Of a stretch of 64,000 nt of DNA, positions 1-12,530 are shown piece by piece. Source of the DNA: Cyprinus carpio (Eukaryota; Chordata; Actinopteri; Cypriniformes; Cyprinidae); assembly GCF_018340385.1 (NCBI RefSeq), contig NC_056574.1, positions 20,070,276 through 20,134,275 on the forward strand, in the 5' to 3' direction. Made by a program: the position numbers and the translations under genes. Every line of letters begins with the position of its first letter. Positions within the stretch are counted from its first letter, which is position 1. The notes under the pieces were generated by a model that worked only from the letters and a program-made list of their open reading frames with translations, did not search any database and was not told the DNA's origin.

Positions 1-509
1 TTTCTATTTAACTTTCATTTACATTTATTTCAGTTTTAGTAATGTTAGTATTTCAATTTAAACATTTTTTATTTGTTACTGTAGTTGCCATGGCAACATT
101 TCTAATTTTCAAGCTTTTAAGTTCACGTTGTTTCACAAAACTATTGTATGGCTTGGAATATAGGTCACAAATCACATGGACTGCTTTTATGTTACTTTTA
201 AGGAGCTTCTTTTCCAGTTTCCATTTTCATTATATGCCAGTATGAAAAGTGTGAACATTTCTCAAAACATTTTTAATGTGTTCCATGAAAGAAAGTCATT
301 AGGGTTTGGAAAGAAATTAGGTGAGTAAAGACATTTTTGGGTGAACTATCCATTTATTAAATGAAGGGAGAAATACCAACTCAGGACAGAGGAAATATTG
401 ATATGCAGAAGCTTCAAAATAGTTCTGATTCACATACTTATTTGGGGGGGGGTTGTGATGCAACTCAAAAAAGTCTAACAGCTAAATGGATGAAGACAAG
501 TTCACCTAC

Positions 510-3500
510 CGAGGTTTTTATTGAAGCCAGTGTCTTCAAATGCTCCAACAGCTGTTGACTCTACAGGGAGACAGATCAGTTCCCAGCAAGGTCAGATTAA
601 TTCTTGTGTTTAAAGTACACAGTGCATCAAAGTTGTCATCCAAAATGAAGTTGGTAGGGTACTCACTAGCTGTGAGGCATGCTTAATCCTCTGCAAAATC
701 CCATCATGCCCAAGGTACTGAAGGGACAGCCAGAGAGGCAAAGCCCGAAGCTTCTCCACTGGCTGGCTGGACGTCAGACCTGCTGCAAGAGACTGCCCCC
801 AACCGGCAGAGAGGATAATCGGCATTAGGTATTTGAACACGGTCATATTTTTTTGGATTACATTTCCATATGATGTGCTGCAAAATGATGATTGGTACTT
901 AAAATAACAAACCAACTTACCAAGGCCGGATCTTCATGTCTATAAAGAGTGACAGCAGGCACAGCTGGCAGACCCAACCACGGGCCTGGAGTTAAAGTCA
1001 TACTATCACACTTGGTGGCCGCTTGATAGAGAGAGGAAGCAAAAAATAGCATGTACTTGTAACAGGAAACAAACGCGGGCATAGGTGTGCCACAAAAACC
1101 ACAACATACCGTGACAGCAGAAGAGACCTGACCAAGAGCAAGTGTTGCCAAATTCACCCTAAAAGAATGGCACAGAAAGTCAATTTAAACCACAATGAAT
1201 ATTAACTATACACACATCAAATCTGTTTATTTCAGTACATAAAAGAAAATCAAGTAAAAGAGGTACTACACAAACAGGACCAGCTAATACTGACCCCTCC
1301 ACATGGAGCCACATGTTGTACTGAACGCAGAGCTCTTTCAGACGACTGAGTTTGTCTGTGTGACCTGCACCTGGTGTTCCTGAGAGATGAAGTTAATTTT
1401 AATGATTGCATGCAAAACTGACAACCATCAAACTGAGAAACAAGCAAAAACGATACTGTTTGAATAAATAAGATCTAATAGCAAACTGACCAGCATTCGC
1501 TATCAACAGCAATGGAACCTTCCCTGATTCACGATCATCTCTGATGAGCTTGTCAAGCAATGCAACATCCTGTGGAAAGACAATTTAGTGGAAAACACAC
1601 AATTTCTATTAACTGTGTTGCTTGCACTTTTCTGAGCAGCAAATTAGAATATTTGTTTTATTTATATTTTTTTAACGCCATATCAGCAGCAAGGCTATCT
1701 TCAATAACAAAAGTCATACAATTAATAAGAAACTAAACAAGACATTTAATGTTAATACTATGATATTCTAAAATATATTAATTAATTAATAATTATTCTA
1801 ATGACATTTTTTTTTTTATAAATCAGTTAAACCCATTTCTAAATAAATCTGTTGTCTATTTACATTAAAAACAATCAAGTCAGCAGATTAGAATGATTTT
1901 GGCTGCTGAAAATTCTGCTTTGCAATCACAGGAATAAATTACATTTTAAAATATATTAAAATAGTTCATTTAAATTGCAATAATACTTACCAATATCACT
2001 GATTTTACTGTATTTTTGATCAATTAAATGCAGCCTTGGTGAGCCCAAGCAACATCTTTTTTTAAAAGCATACATAAGTTCTAAACTTATCTACCATAAG
2101 ACAGCTTCCTACCATTTGGTGCAAGGAGCCAAACATGGTGTTACAGGGCACAATACAAAGACATGACAGAGGCAGTGCCAGCTGAAAAGCAAACAAAAAA
2201 AAGTTGTCTAATCAAATCAAGCAGTATCCACTACATGTAAACACACACACAATATTTTGTAATTTAGTGCGGTAATGTGAAACATTTCAGATCCTGCAGC
2301 ACTGACGTGTGATGTGGAGGTGACAGTATACCTGGCTGCAGAGATGTTGTCCCAGGCCAGGTCTGCATGCAGCACTTTGGTAAATCACAGGATGTTTAGA
2401 GCTGAGCATTGTAAAGCCCTCTGTAGCATAGTCCTCATAATGAGTATTAATAACTAGCCGACACACCTTCACCAGCCCCTCACGGTCATCTTCATGATAA
2501 TATGCGGAGCCATTTTCATATCTATGAAAAATAATTCATTAAAGAAATATATTAATTAAATGCAATCTCAAATCTCAAAATGGATATCCATTTTCATTCT
2601 GTACATTTTAAAGTTGTGATGTCTAAATTCAGTAACATTTAAAATGATTGATTTTAGTGTTTTATTTATTTATTTATTTTGACAAAATATTATAGAATTT
2701 TAATATTGGCCATTTATCGTTTATCCGCCATTACATGAAAGCTAAAATTGTAATATCTGTGCATCCTTAAAATATTTGTAGGACATTCAAAACCATACAA
2801 TAATTTGCTTAAAAAAAAATAACCTTGTCAAATTGGAAAAGCACCTGTTTCAAACCATGATCTATCTGTCAAATGATAATTGCACACAAATAATAAAAAA
2901 GCTTTTTCTAATAAAAAGCTCTGTGTTTTTAAGTGAAGACACCCCCAATTAAATCTGCTGAGGTGAACCAAAGGTGGAGCTTATTCTTAATGCTCTAACA
3001 CACATTTCTATAAATAGCTTTAAATCACTTCAAAGTATTTGTATGACAGAGAGAAGAGAATTCCCCCGAAACCACATGAGATCACAGAGAGAACCTGAGC
3101 GTACCTGAAAAGCCTGCAGAGCCAGAGAGTGGTGTCCGACAGGATGCGGGTGGTCAGCTTTCTCAATCTTTCCCGTTCCAGGACAGAAATATATGCGGCC
3201 AGACTGTGTCCCAGAAGAGCCATGTGTCCCTGCTCTCCGACATACTGCATCCTGCTAAACAGACGTTCATAGTTTTATGACACACGCAGAGGGGTTTATG
3301 ACACATGCTCTCGGTGCAATATAATGAAGCTGTTCTGTCTTGACATCAATTTGTAAACCAACCACAAAGATTAACTGACGATAGGTTTGGTTTATCAGTA
3401 AAATAAGGCCTACAACTAACCTTTCTTGAGGAGACTTTTCTGTGTTGCTCTATATATAACAGACCTAATTTTACTGATGTATTTTACTTGCACCGCCATT

Positions 3501-4958
3501 CAAAAGTTTGGGGTCTGTAAGACTTTTTTTGTAAGATGTTCTTAAAAGAAGTCTCTTATGCTCTCCAAGCCTGCATTGATTTGATCAAAAATATAGTAAA
3601 ACCAGTATCCTTGACCTTGCTGAATAGAAGTATTATTATCTTTTATTAAAATAAACCTGTTCAAAATTCTCAATGGAATTCATTTCTTGGCTTTAGGACA
3701 AAGTAAGCAGCTCTATAATGGTGTGACCTACCGTTGACCCTGCTGGTCATCATCTCCATGCATCAGGTTCTGGACAAGCTGAAGTATGCTGACAACATCC
3801 TGTCCACTGTCAGAAAAAAAATGGAAAAAGGAAAAGGATAAGAGAGGCTCTAAAGTGTTTTATAGCTAATATGCACTGACTTTAAACCCCATAAAATGCC
3901 TTAGAAATACGCAGGGTAGAATTACAGAGCAAGACAAGAAACAGTGTAAATGTTAACTATGATTTACAATATTAAAGTCTAACTCACTCTCCTTGCAAGG
4001 GTCCTGGAATGTCTTTCCAACTCAACTTTCTTCTTTCTTTGCCTTGTTCAGATTCCCTGAATACATCCACACAACGTTATATTAGTCATATTTGAAACTA
4101 AACTATGAACATACTGTCAACCTAACATAAAGATGGCTTAGTACACGCATTTTAAATGCAATTACTGAAAATATTGTAATATGAAAGGTGAAATCTCACA
4201 ATTTTCCACTTTCCAAAATCTTCATGGCATCAGAGAGATGGTTTCCCATCTCAGCAAGTGTAGGGTCCATCATCTACAATTACACAGTAAAATGTATATG
4301 GTTATCCTTGAAGGGCATTGCAGTGAAACATGGAGAACTCGCAAACTTGATGACAATGGCTGTACAGTATATCACATTTCTTGTCACATCAATTAAAATG
4401 ACTCCTTGGGCTTTAACAAAACTCATATTTCACCTGTAGGGCTCTGTCCTTTTGAGATAATAGTGCGTTCATAACATTATAATACATTTAAGCACAAAAT
4501 AAATAACACATACCATTGGCAGACTTGACAAACGCTGTTCTACTTATAAACTGTGCCAGCTTGTGTAAAATAAGCCTGTAGCGCTGTCTAAATCTTTCAT
4601 TATCTGTTCTACACGTATAATTCCTGATATTCAGGATGTGGGGTGAGTTAAAACCTGTCGGATGACAAGGCTCCTTTCAGCACACTAGCACTCATCTGTC
4701 CAGACGAGGAAAGATTTAATGTCATGTCCTCATGCGCATGCTGCTACAACACTTCATTTTGCAACACAGATGATTTTAAATCAAACTTTATCAAGCCTTA
4801 CGCACAACAGATACTCGACTGTGTATAGAGAATCCGGTTTGGCTCCGCATCATCCTCCCTGTGGCTATGAGCTTCCTGCACTTTAATCAAATGAGCGAGT
4901 CTGTGTGGGAACGATACGCGCTGCTGCTCTACGTTACCTTCACGGGCGGATTATCCAT
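510..4958 (-). CDS. pdxdc1: pdxdc1, 5' part of the gene (13 coding exons; continues left of window)
   Basis: This is the N-terminal half of pyridoxal-dependent decarboxylase domain-containing protein 1, a PLP-fold protein of the group II decarboxylase family with poorly known substrate. Coding exons on the minus strand, 5' to 3': 4938-4958 (start, MDNPPVK), 4200-4273, 3988-4056, 3732-3806, 3105-3251, 2332-2521, 2113-2181, 1491-1569, 1295-1379, 1110-1158, 921-1021, 667-792, 510-560. Recognisable family segments are DPTLAEMG, QNLMHGDDD, GEQGHMALLGHSL, RKLTTRILSDTTLWLCR, RPGLGQHLC, KCDSMTLTPGPWLGLPAVPA and LRALPLWLSLQYLGHDG. All junction phases fit except 1110-1158 to 921-1021, where the only AG acceptor is one base too far downstream and gives a frameshift (see findings). 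About 380 codons are present; the human protein is near 790. The remaining exons should lie beyond position 1. It runs divergently from mpv17l. Confidence 0.9.
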
Positions 4959-5160
4959 GCTATGTTGAAAACCCAGTCTCAGGGACTCTCCGTGCCCCTG
5001 TGCGTCGTCGTGTAATTTTAGGGAAGCGAATCGAAAAGGCACAAATATCCACCTCGGGTACCCTCTCTCTTCGTTATTTGTATAGTCAATTGAATAGTGT
5101 TACTTCCTGGTGTCATGCCGCTCCACGCTGGCAGCGCTGACGTAGCCTAAACATACGCCC
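4959..5160 (-). promoter_or_regulatory. Probable pdxdc1 promoter and 5' UTR
   Basis: The stretch directly upstream of the pdxdc1 start codon is richer in G, C and CpG than its surroundings, for example the cgtcgtcg run near 5005 and the cgctggcagcgctgacg block near 5125. This is typical of a vertebrate housekeeping promoter. No TATA box was identified. The transcription start is not determined. Confidence 0.45.
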
Positions 5161-5835
5161 CCTTTACAGTCTTCGTGAGCTCCTCGGTTTATACAGTCTA
5201 TGGTTTACCTCCATGCAAAGACATGCAATGATGCAGTGTTGTGGAGTCCCGCACTAAGCCACTAATCAGCTCCTCAGTAGCGATCACAAAAACAAATTTT
5301 TACATCATCACGTGGTCTCTGACATCTCGATTGGTGATCACATGATTTTATGAATAAATAAAAGTAACGTGATCCATGTTCAGTTTGTTGTTGTCATGAC
5401 TGTAAAAACATAGTTAAAACAATTTATGATTTGCATAAAAACGAATCTACTTCACTTGCCTCTGTTGAAAAGTTTCTCCATTTTTTTTAATTACAATTCT
5501 GTTCACAAACTAATCCGATTCGTGTGCTGATAAAACTGGCATGTACTGTAAGTAAGTCGTAAACATGTTTTTTTTTTGTTTTTGTTTTTAAAATAAAAAT
5601 TGCTGTTATTCAAATATTTTATCATTTACTTTTCATTACGAATCGGAAATGATCGGAACAGACTTCTCGGATTCGTTTAGCCGATTTTTCAGAAAGGTTC
5701 AGAACTTTTTTTTTCAACTGCTGTATATTTGATTTAGACATCACTGAATTATTCTCTGTAAAGGAGGTTGTTCGTGCGCTAACTGGTAAAAGATGAATTA
5801 GTAAAAGATTAACTGGTAAAAGATGAATTATTTAG
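5161..5835. other. Intergenic DNA between pdxdc1 and the SINE
   Basis: AT-rich DNA without an open frame or recognised element. A short direct repeat of the motif actggtaaaagatgaatta occurs near 5780-5830, just before the SINE. Confidence 0.4.
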
Positions 5836-6115
5836 GGAAGTCGTGGCCTAATGGCCTAATGGTTAGAGAGTCGGACTCTCAATCGAAGGTTTGTGAGTTC
5901 GAGTCTCGGGCCGGCAGGAATTGTAGGTGGGGGGAGTGAATGTACAGCGCTCTCTCCGCGTCTCTCCACCCTCGGGCTGAATGTCACGTCACTTTCACCT
6001 TCACTTTCATTATTTGACTCAAAAAAACACTCGCCAATACACAAACACATAAATATGTCCTCTTTGCCCTCCAAAAAACTCACACCTGTGAAGACAACGA
6101 ATGTGATTCATTGAA
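5836..6115 (+). repeat. tRNA-derived SINE
   Basis: The first 75 bases resemble a tRNA gene. A-box-like sequence lies at about 5847-5862 (gtggcctaatggttag, with cctaatgg duplicated) and a B box at about 5894-5905 (gagttcgagtc). A G-rich body follows (ggtggggggagtgaatgtac). This head-and-body form is typical of fish tRNA-derived SINEs. The duplicated A-box segment and missing acceptor-stem pairing argue against a functional tRNA. The right end is uncertain. Confidence 0.65.
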
Positions 6116-6836
6116 ACGATGCGACTCAAATAAACATTCGTTCAGACAGTGGCACATGACATTAGCTTTATATGAGGGATATATAAGGATGAAATATGTT
6201 AACATTGTGTAAGCATAAAAGTCTCAGTAAATGTTGATCGCACGAACATAAAATCTATCAACTGGTCTTACTGAACATGTGGTCGATCTTTATTATATAC
6301 AGATCAGCTTTAAGCGCGCCACCCTTGAACGCGCAGGAGCGCGCGGGCAGATTAATGTGGGATTTGAGCACCTGACTAAAGTAACGGGAAACTGCTGATC
6401 ACTGGATGAACGCGCGCTGGAACCTTTTAATTTAATTGCTAAATGGATTAATGAACCGTAATTCTTATTTTTGCTTTGCTGTCTCTTTGAAAGTCAAAGA
6501 AGATGGACTGAACCCAAGCACTCTATTGATCTGTGTTTTATTTGGCAGTGCTTTGTAATGATCTTCTAATGTCTCTGAAGGATGTTCACCAAGAGTCACA
6601 ATGAGCTGTCAAACCATTCATCTGTAATGCATTGTGCCTTTTAAATAGATTGAACCAGACTGACTAGAAATAATAGAGTATAATAGAATATTTAACTTGT
6701 AGAGCAAAATATTTTCTGAGCTTAGCTACGACCGTCTGTCAGTGTCAGGTCACCGCTTTGTTTCGTGTCCATCGACGTCATTTTCAAAGGATACGATTAC
6801 GAAGTAGGCCTACGACAAGTTTCCGTTTTGTAGAAC

Positions 6837-7999
6837 ATGAGAAAGTCTTTTTTCAGACGAGCAAAGTTATTGCCGTGGATAAGCAACGTGACTCTGTACG
6901 GGTGCTTGTTCGCCGGTGGGGACTTCGTGCATCAGTGTATGATCGCGCGGAGAGATGAAATGGACTGGAGGCACACGAGAAACGTGGCGATCGTGGCGCT
7001 GAGCTTTCAAGGTAACTTCAATTACTTCTGGTTGCGAGCTTTAGAGCATCGTTTCCCGGGAAGATCGGCCGGTATGATTTTACGCAAACTGCTTTTGGAC
7101 CAAACTTTTGCTTCACCTTTGGCGACCAGTGTCTTCTACACAGGTGATGTACTGTTTTAATGTCAGTCACAGTCACATATTTCGCACCTGTCACTCAATT
7201 CATTGTCTTCACAGGTGTGAGTTTCTTGGAAGGCAAAGAGGACATATTTGCAGACTGGCGAGAAAAGTTTTTAAATACATACAAGGTAGGCCCACTGATG
7301 ACCCACCAAAAAGAAGTCATCTTTTACCAGTTAGCCCATGAACAGCCTCCTTTGCAGAGAATAAGAAGCTTTCTCTCTATAGCCTATACATGATGTAAAT
7401 GTAATACATTTATTTACAAGATGACATACAAAATGCACAGAAAAAAAGTACTTTTAGTGTCATTTATTAGGTTTGTGTTTGAAAGGGTTATACATTTATA
7501 AATGTTATAAATTTATTATAAAATGATATTGAGAATGTCTATATTTTTATGGATGATAGTGTAAATATATTTTTACTTTACAGACTGGACTAATGTACTG
7601 GCCATTCATGCAGGTAAGAACCATATTCTGTCACCACAATATATTTATAGATAAACGTGCAATAAGCACTTTTTGATCATATATCTAATATACATACACA
7701 GATAAACATGCAATAAGCACTTTTTGATCCTTTTTCAATATTCTTAAACTGCATTCTGTTCATTTTGTTCATCTAATCACAATTTATGTTGATTAATCTG
7801 TATTTTCTTTCAGTTTCTGAATTTTGTTCTGTTGCCTCTCTACCTGAGGATGGCATTCATGGGCTGTTCAGCGTTCCTGTGGGCCACGTTCTTATGTTTC
7901 TCGCGACAGAGTGGGGATGGCACAGCAGGAGTAGCCTTAGCTTGGATCATGGCCCCCAAAAAACGGATTCTACCTCGCAGTACAGACGAGGAAAAATAG
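6837..7999 (+). CDS. mpv17l: mpv17l, Mpv17-like integral membrane protein (complete, 4 exons)
   Basis: Complete coding sequence in four exons: 6837-7143, 7215-7285, 7584-7613 and 7814-7999, giving 594 nt and 197 residues. All three introns are GT-AG and the phases agree; the first intron is only about 71 bp. The product belongs to the Mpv17/PMP22 family of small four-helix membrane proteins found in peroxisomes or the inner mitochondrial membrane and linked to reactive oxygen metabolism. Family marks are GDFVHQC near residue 28, RHTRNVAIVA, GNFNYFWLRALE, and in the last exon FLWATFLCFS followed by a short basic tail ending in DEEK. The ATG at 6837 begins the homology to the family. In mammals MPV17L also lies near PDXDC1 and RRN3 (human 16p13), so the local order supports the call. 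No lesions were seen. Confidence 0.92.
7651..7735. repeat. Imperfect tandem duplication in mpv17l intron 3
   Basis: Two near-identical copies of gataaacrtgcaataagcactttttgatc begin near 7651 and 7700. They lie inside the intron and carry no coding sequence. Confidence 0.7.
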
Positions 8000-8526
8000 A
8001 GACACAGTGGCACATATGAACAACATAGTGCCTTTGCGGATGGACAGTTCAGTCCCACTATGGCACTGTATCGAGGCTGTGATGTGTTTATAAATCTTGT
8101 TGCTTACTATCTTATTAAGAGTGATATTAAATTAACTTGTACGTGTACACCTTTCATTTATTTTTATGTTGAACAACCCAATTTTACATTATATAGTTTA
8201 ATGTTTTATGTGATTCAATTTATTTATTTATTACTGAAAGGAAATGCATTGTGTGTTTATGAATTTCACTGGGTGGGTTGGAAGGGCCTTGCGACATATG
8301 TGCCCCAGGTTAGGTTGCCATTCATCCCAAATAGCTTATGAATTTATTGAAATATTTTAAAAATGGACATACTGTGCAGTGTTTTATCCAAACGTAACCG
8401 TCTTTCTAAAGAGAAATAAAGAAGCATTTACTCATAAGGTTTACATGCATGTGTACTCATAAGGGATGCAGTATTAAAAAGATTTGTATCTTATTAAACT
8501 TGTAAAAAATATATTTATTGTTATTA
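8000..8526 (+). other. mpv17l 3' UTR and flank
   Basis: Non-coding sequence after the mpv17l stop. A canonical AATAAA polyadenylation signal is at about 8415-8420. The open frame at 8060-8341 has no recognisable protein and is taken as UTR. Confidence 0.5.
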
Positions 8527-8607
8527 TGTCAGGATCATAGACTGTCTGTATCATGTTTTGTTTCCGTAGTGTTTCCTGTTGTGTCTATTGATCCCTTTCT
8601 TCACCCC

Positions 8608-9880
8608 TAATTCTGGACAGCAACCAATCTGGCTTCAAAAGTGGCCACTCAACTGAGACTGCCCTGCTCTCGGTTACTGAAGCCCTGCGACTGGCAAGAG
8701 CAGCTTCAAAATCCTCAGTTCTCATTTTGCTGGACTTGTCTGCTGCTTTTGACACTGTTAATCACCAGATTCTCCTGTCCACCCTCAGAAAGATGGGCAT
8801 CTCTGGAACCGCTCTCCAGTGGCTTAACTCCTACCTTTCTGATAGATCCTTCATGGTGTCTTGGAGGGGTGAAGTTTCTAAGTCACAACAACTTGCTACT
8901 GGGGGTTCCTCAAGGCTCAGTACTTGGACCGCTTCTCTTCTCCATCTACATGACGTCATTAGGATCTGTCATTCAGAAGCATGGCTTTTCCTATCACTGC
9001 TATGCTGATGACACTCAACTCTACTTCTCATTCCAACCAGATGACCCGACGGTAGTTGCTCGCATTTCAGCCTGTCTGAGTGACATTTCTAGCTGGATGA
9101 ATGACCATCACCTTCAGCTCAACCTTACTAAGACTGAACTGCTGGTGGTTCCAGCTAACCCATCGTTCCATCACAACGTCTCTATACAGCTGGGTTCGTC
9201 AACCATAACTCCTTCCAGGACAGCCAGAAACCTAGGAGTTGTGATGGATCATCAGTTAAGCTTCACAGACCATATTGCTACAACGACCCGGTCCTGCAGA
9301 TTTGCCTTATACAACATTAGGAAGATTAGACCCTTCCTATCAGAGCAAGCCACCTAACTTCTTGTCCAAGCTCTTGTTCTCTCCAGACTGGACTATTGTA
9401 ATGCTCTTATGGCGGGCCTTCCTGCATGTACTATCAAGCCTCTACAACTGATCCAGAATGCAGCAGCGAGGGTTGTCTTCAATGAGCCAAAAACAGCTCA
9501 TGTGACTCCTCTCCTCATCAGGTTACACTGGCTACCAGTAGCCGCTCGCATCAAATTCAAGGTACTGATGCTTGCCTACAAGACGACCACTGGCACGGCG
9601 CCAACATACCTAAACTCACTAGTTCAGTCTTATGCGCCCTCCAGAAGTTTGCGCTCTGCAAGTGAACGACGTCTTGTGGTGCCATCCCAAAGAGGTTCAA
9701 AATCACTCTCACGGACTTTTTCCTGGACTGCGCCCAGCTGGTGGAATGACCTCCCGATCTCAATTCGAACAGCTGAGTCTTTACTCATTTTTAAAAAACA
9801 TCTAAAGACTCATCTTTTTTGCCTGCACTTAACCAACTAATACTAGTAAAAAACTTTTCTTTTTCTTGTCTATCATATTC

Positions 9881-9913
<33 letters not shown>

Positions 9914-10022
9914 GCTACGTGTTCTGTACTAGACTAACTGAGACTTGTCATAGCACTTGTATACCGTTGTTGTTCTCTCGTTGATCTGATTGTTTCTACT
10001 GTTCTTCATTTGTAAGTCGCTT
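8608..10022 (+). mobile_element. L2/CR1-like LINE fragment, 3' half of reverse transcriptase plus 3' UTR
   Basis: Encodes the palm and thumb of a non-LTR reverse transcriptase: LDLSAAFDTVNHQ near 8727, the GVPQGSVLGPLLFSIYM block near 8905 and the catalytic YADDTQLYF box near 9001, followed by the thumb and C-terminal frames to 9840 (LDYCNALMAGLPACTIKPLQ, LHWLPVAARIKFK). The reading frame changes between about 8727 and 8900, and a stop interrupts it at 9356, so it is not functional. The 5' part (endonuclease) is absent. The 3' UTR has an internal A run at 9882-9909 and is cut short compared with the second copy at 31203-31411. Confidence 0.85.
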
Positions 10023-10023
10023 T

Positions 10024-10162
10024 TCTTGAGGACCATACAAGACTGTTCCGGCTGTTAGCTAGCACTACCAGCAATTCCTTCTCCTCCTGCTGGAGCAGGG
10101 TGAGCGCTCTCTTGAGGACCATACAAGACTGTTCCGGCTGTTAGCTAGCACTACCAGCTACC
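10024..10162. repeat. Direct duplication inside the LTR element
   Basis: A unit of about 48 bp starting cttgaggaccatacaagac and ending with gctagcactaccag occurs twice, at about 10026-10074 and 10112-10160. The copies are almost identical and are separated by 37 bp, suggesting a recent local duplication. Confidence 0.85.
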
Positions 10163-11511
10163 TGGACGCCGTCGTCCAAGGATGGTCCTTGAGAGGATTT
10201 CGTTGCCTTCGTGGAGTGGACTCTGGTGAGAAATAGATCGCCATCCTGCCCCATGGATGATCTCGTCAGATCCACTCCAGACCCAGTGCCCAGCCCACCA
10301 TCTCCCCGCGGTGCGGAGCATCAGCCCAAGCCCACAACTGACGGTGAGCCAGAGCCTGCCGCGACCGACAAGCCATTGCCAGAGAGAGCAACAGAGCTGA
10401 GGATCGCTGCGGAGCCGGAGGCCGTGATGTCAGTCGAGGTGCGAGAGCCGGCTACAGAGACCACTACGAGGGAGAGAGCCACGGACATTGTGAGCACAGA
10501 GTAGAGCTCCGCCCCCCTGCACCACAGCTGAGGGTGAGCTGAGTTCGGTGCGGTGAAAGTGCCAAACTGAAGAGGAGAGGGCTCCAGTCCCCGAATCCAG
10601 TCCAGAGCGCCCTCCAGTGCCCATTCCTAGAAAGTGCCCTCCAGTCCCCGCTTCTCGAACGCGCCCTCAAGTGTCCGCTCCAGAGCACCATCCTGTTTCC
10701 GTGTTCAGCATAGAAGGGGCTCCCGATCCAGAGTTTAACACTGAATGCCCACAGGCTCAGAAATGCCCGTCCTCCCACCCGCTCCTGCCTCCTCCTCCGC
10801 TGTCATCTGGCAGCCCCTCTGCTCGCCTTCAGCCCACCATCTATGCGGTGTGATCTTCACTTTGCGTATGTGATCCTCCAGTGTCGCAATGGCTGGAGAA
10901 TCTCTCCCTTCCGCCTTCAGCCTCCACTGTCACCCGTCGATCCACCAGCTCCACCGGGCTCCCTCGTCCCTCTGGGTCCACCTTGGTCGGGCGTCGACCA
11001 TCCTGCACCTCGGGACTTCACTCCCCCAGCTGCGCCTCGTCCCTCTAGCTCCGTCAGTCTCCTTCATCCCTTCAGCTCCTCCTCAGTCCTCAGTCGCACC
11101 GGCTCCGCCTCGGATCTCCATCTTGGCCGCCAGAGCCCTCGGCTCCACCTTGGCCCCTGGATCCTCAGCATCTGCCTAGCTCTTCGGCTCTCCACCTCAG
11201 TCTCCTCCGCCACCTGCTCCGCTGCCATTGGTCAGCCCCCTGGAGTTGGCGGCCATTCCTCCTCCATGGCTCCTTCCTCCGTCAGCTCCACCGTTGGTTG
11301 CTATTATGGCTGTGGCCTGGGTCTAGCTGGGCTCCTCCTGCTCCAAGCCTTTCCTGTCTCCTCCCTGGCTCCTCCATCCATCCGCTCCTCCCTGGACTTT
11401 GTCTGTTGGCCCCTTTCTGGATATCCGGCCTCCTCCCAAGTTCCCACCCATCCCTCCCTCTGTTGCTTCTATGGTGCGAGGACGCACCTTCCAGGAGGGG
11501 TTCCACAGGTA

Positions 11512-11815
11512 TGTCAGGATCATAGACTGTCTGTGTCATGTTTTGCCCCTTTTTCTGTTCCCTTATTTGGTCATGTTCCTGTCCTCGATTTGTTAATTAG
11601 TTTGATTATGTTCCATTGATGTCACCTGTGTTCCCCTGATTGCCCTGTGTTTATAAGTCCTAATCTGTTCAGTTTGTCTCTGTCAGATCTACCAGTGATG
11701 TACGTGTGTCAACCTCCTGTTCCCTGTGTTGGATTTACTCTCTGTGTTGGAAACTATTAAAGTCTCTTTCGATTATCCACGGCTCCATGTTCCTTCCGGG
11801 CAGCGTATCATTACA
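11512..11815 (+). repeat. 3' LTR of the retroelement
   Basis: Starts TGTC and ends TTACA. An ATTAAA motif near 11756 may be the polyadenylation signal. A 35-bp match to its start occurs at 8527. Confidence 0.6.
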
Positions 11816-12342
11816 GATTACATATTGCTTTCCACAGTTTACACAATGCATTTTTGATAAACCAGTGTTTTCTTTGTTTGTGGTGAGTTTCTTGTGGTGC
11901 TGTTTTTATGGAAGTGTATGTGAGGTAAATTGTGAAACGCGACAGCTTAATGTAGATTTTATGAGATATTGAGGGTGATGCTGGGTAACAGATAAACAGC
12001 TTTTCTGGTACTGATTGTCTGTGTTGGATTAGGCAGGATCACATGCTTGCTAATCTTAGAGGGGCAAAAATGTCTGGTGTGCGCTCACTGCATTCAATGA
12101 CCTTTGACAACAGGACAGAAAAAGGTAAAAAGGTTAGGTACTGTGTACATTTATGTCATGACTTTAGCATATTAGTTTCAAAAACGCATTTTTATTTTGG
12201 TTTTTAAATGTATGTTGTTTTTAGACAAATTAAGAATGATGAGAATAAACATCAAAAAGTGCATTAGTGTCGCATTCAAAGTTGCCAGTTGCCAGAATGC
12301 ATGACACACAATTTGCATCGTTACTTTTTATAAAAACACTGC

Positions 12343-12376
<34 letters not shown>

Positions 12377-12406
12377 CATTATATGTATATATATATATAT
12401 ATATAT

Positions 12407-12466
<60 letters not shown>
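12343..12466. repeat. (TA)n microsatellite
   Basis: Almost pure TA dinucleotide repeat, briefly interrupted near 12376 and 12408. The open frames on both strands here are artefacts of the repeat. Confidence 0.95.
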
Positions 12467-12470
<4 letters not shown>

Positions 12471-12530
12471 CATGAACTCAAGGATTACAGAAAATATTTT
12501 TTTCCTATTTTTTACATTTATTAAATGTGT

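Larger units (their letters stand above)
8527..11815 (+). mobile_element. LTR retroelement, decayed, with LINE insertion
   Basis: The right end is a 304-bp LTR-like unit at 11512-11815. It starts TGTCAGGATCATAG, ends ATTACA, and is preceded by a purine-rich tract (aggagggg) as expected for a polypurine tract. The first 35 bases recur in the same orientation at 8527-8561, which I read as the remnant of the 5' LTR. Flanking bases are tatta on the left and gatta on the right, a near match to a target duplication. The internal part (about 10023-11511) is GC-rich and encodes proline/serine-rich, stop-interrupted frames. No reverse transcriptase, protease or integrase was seen, so it is either non-autonomous or gutted. 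Confidence 0.6.

Noticed and set aside
361..558. Plus-strand open frame of 65 codons
   Set aside because: It is antisense to the pdxdc1 exon at 510-560 and its intron.
858..1157. Continuous 99-codon frame across two pdxdc1 exons
   Set aside because: Its middle is intron sequence that happens to be open; both sides match separate PDXDC1 exons.
5836..5912. tRNA-like sequence
   Set aside because: A and B boxes are present, but the A-box part is duplicated, the acceptor stem does not pair and SINE body sequence follows. It is a SINE head.
8060..8341. 93-codon frame after mpv17l
   Set aside because: AT-rich translation without similarity, located in the 3' UTR before the polyadenylation signal.
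10211..11619. Proline/serine-rich open frames that might be a gene
   Set aside because: They overlap in several frames, lie between LTR-like repeats and next to LINE DNA, and contain no recognised domain. They belong to the retroelement.
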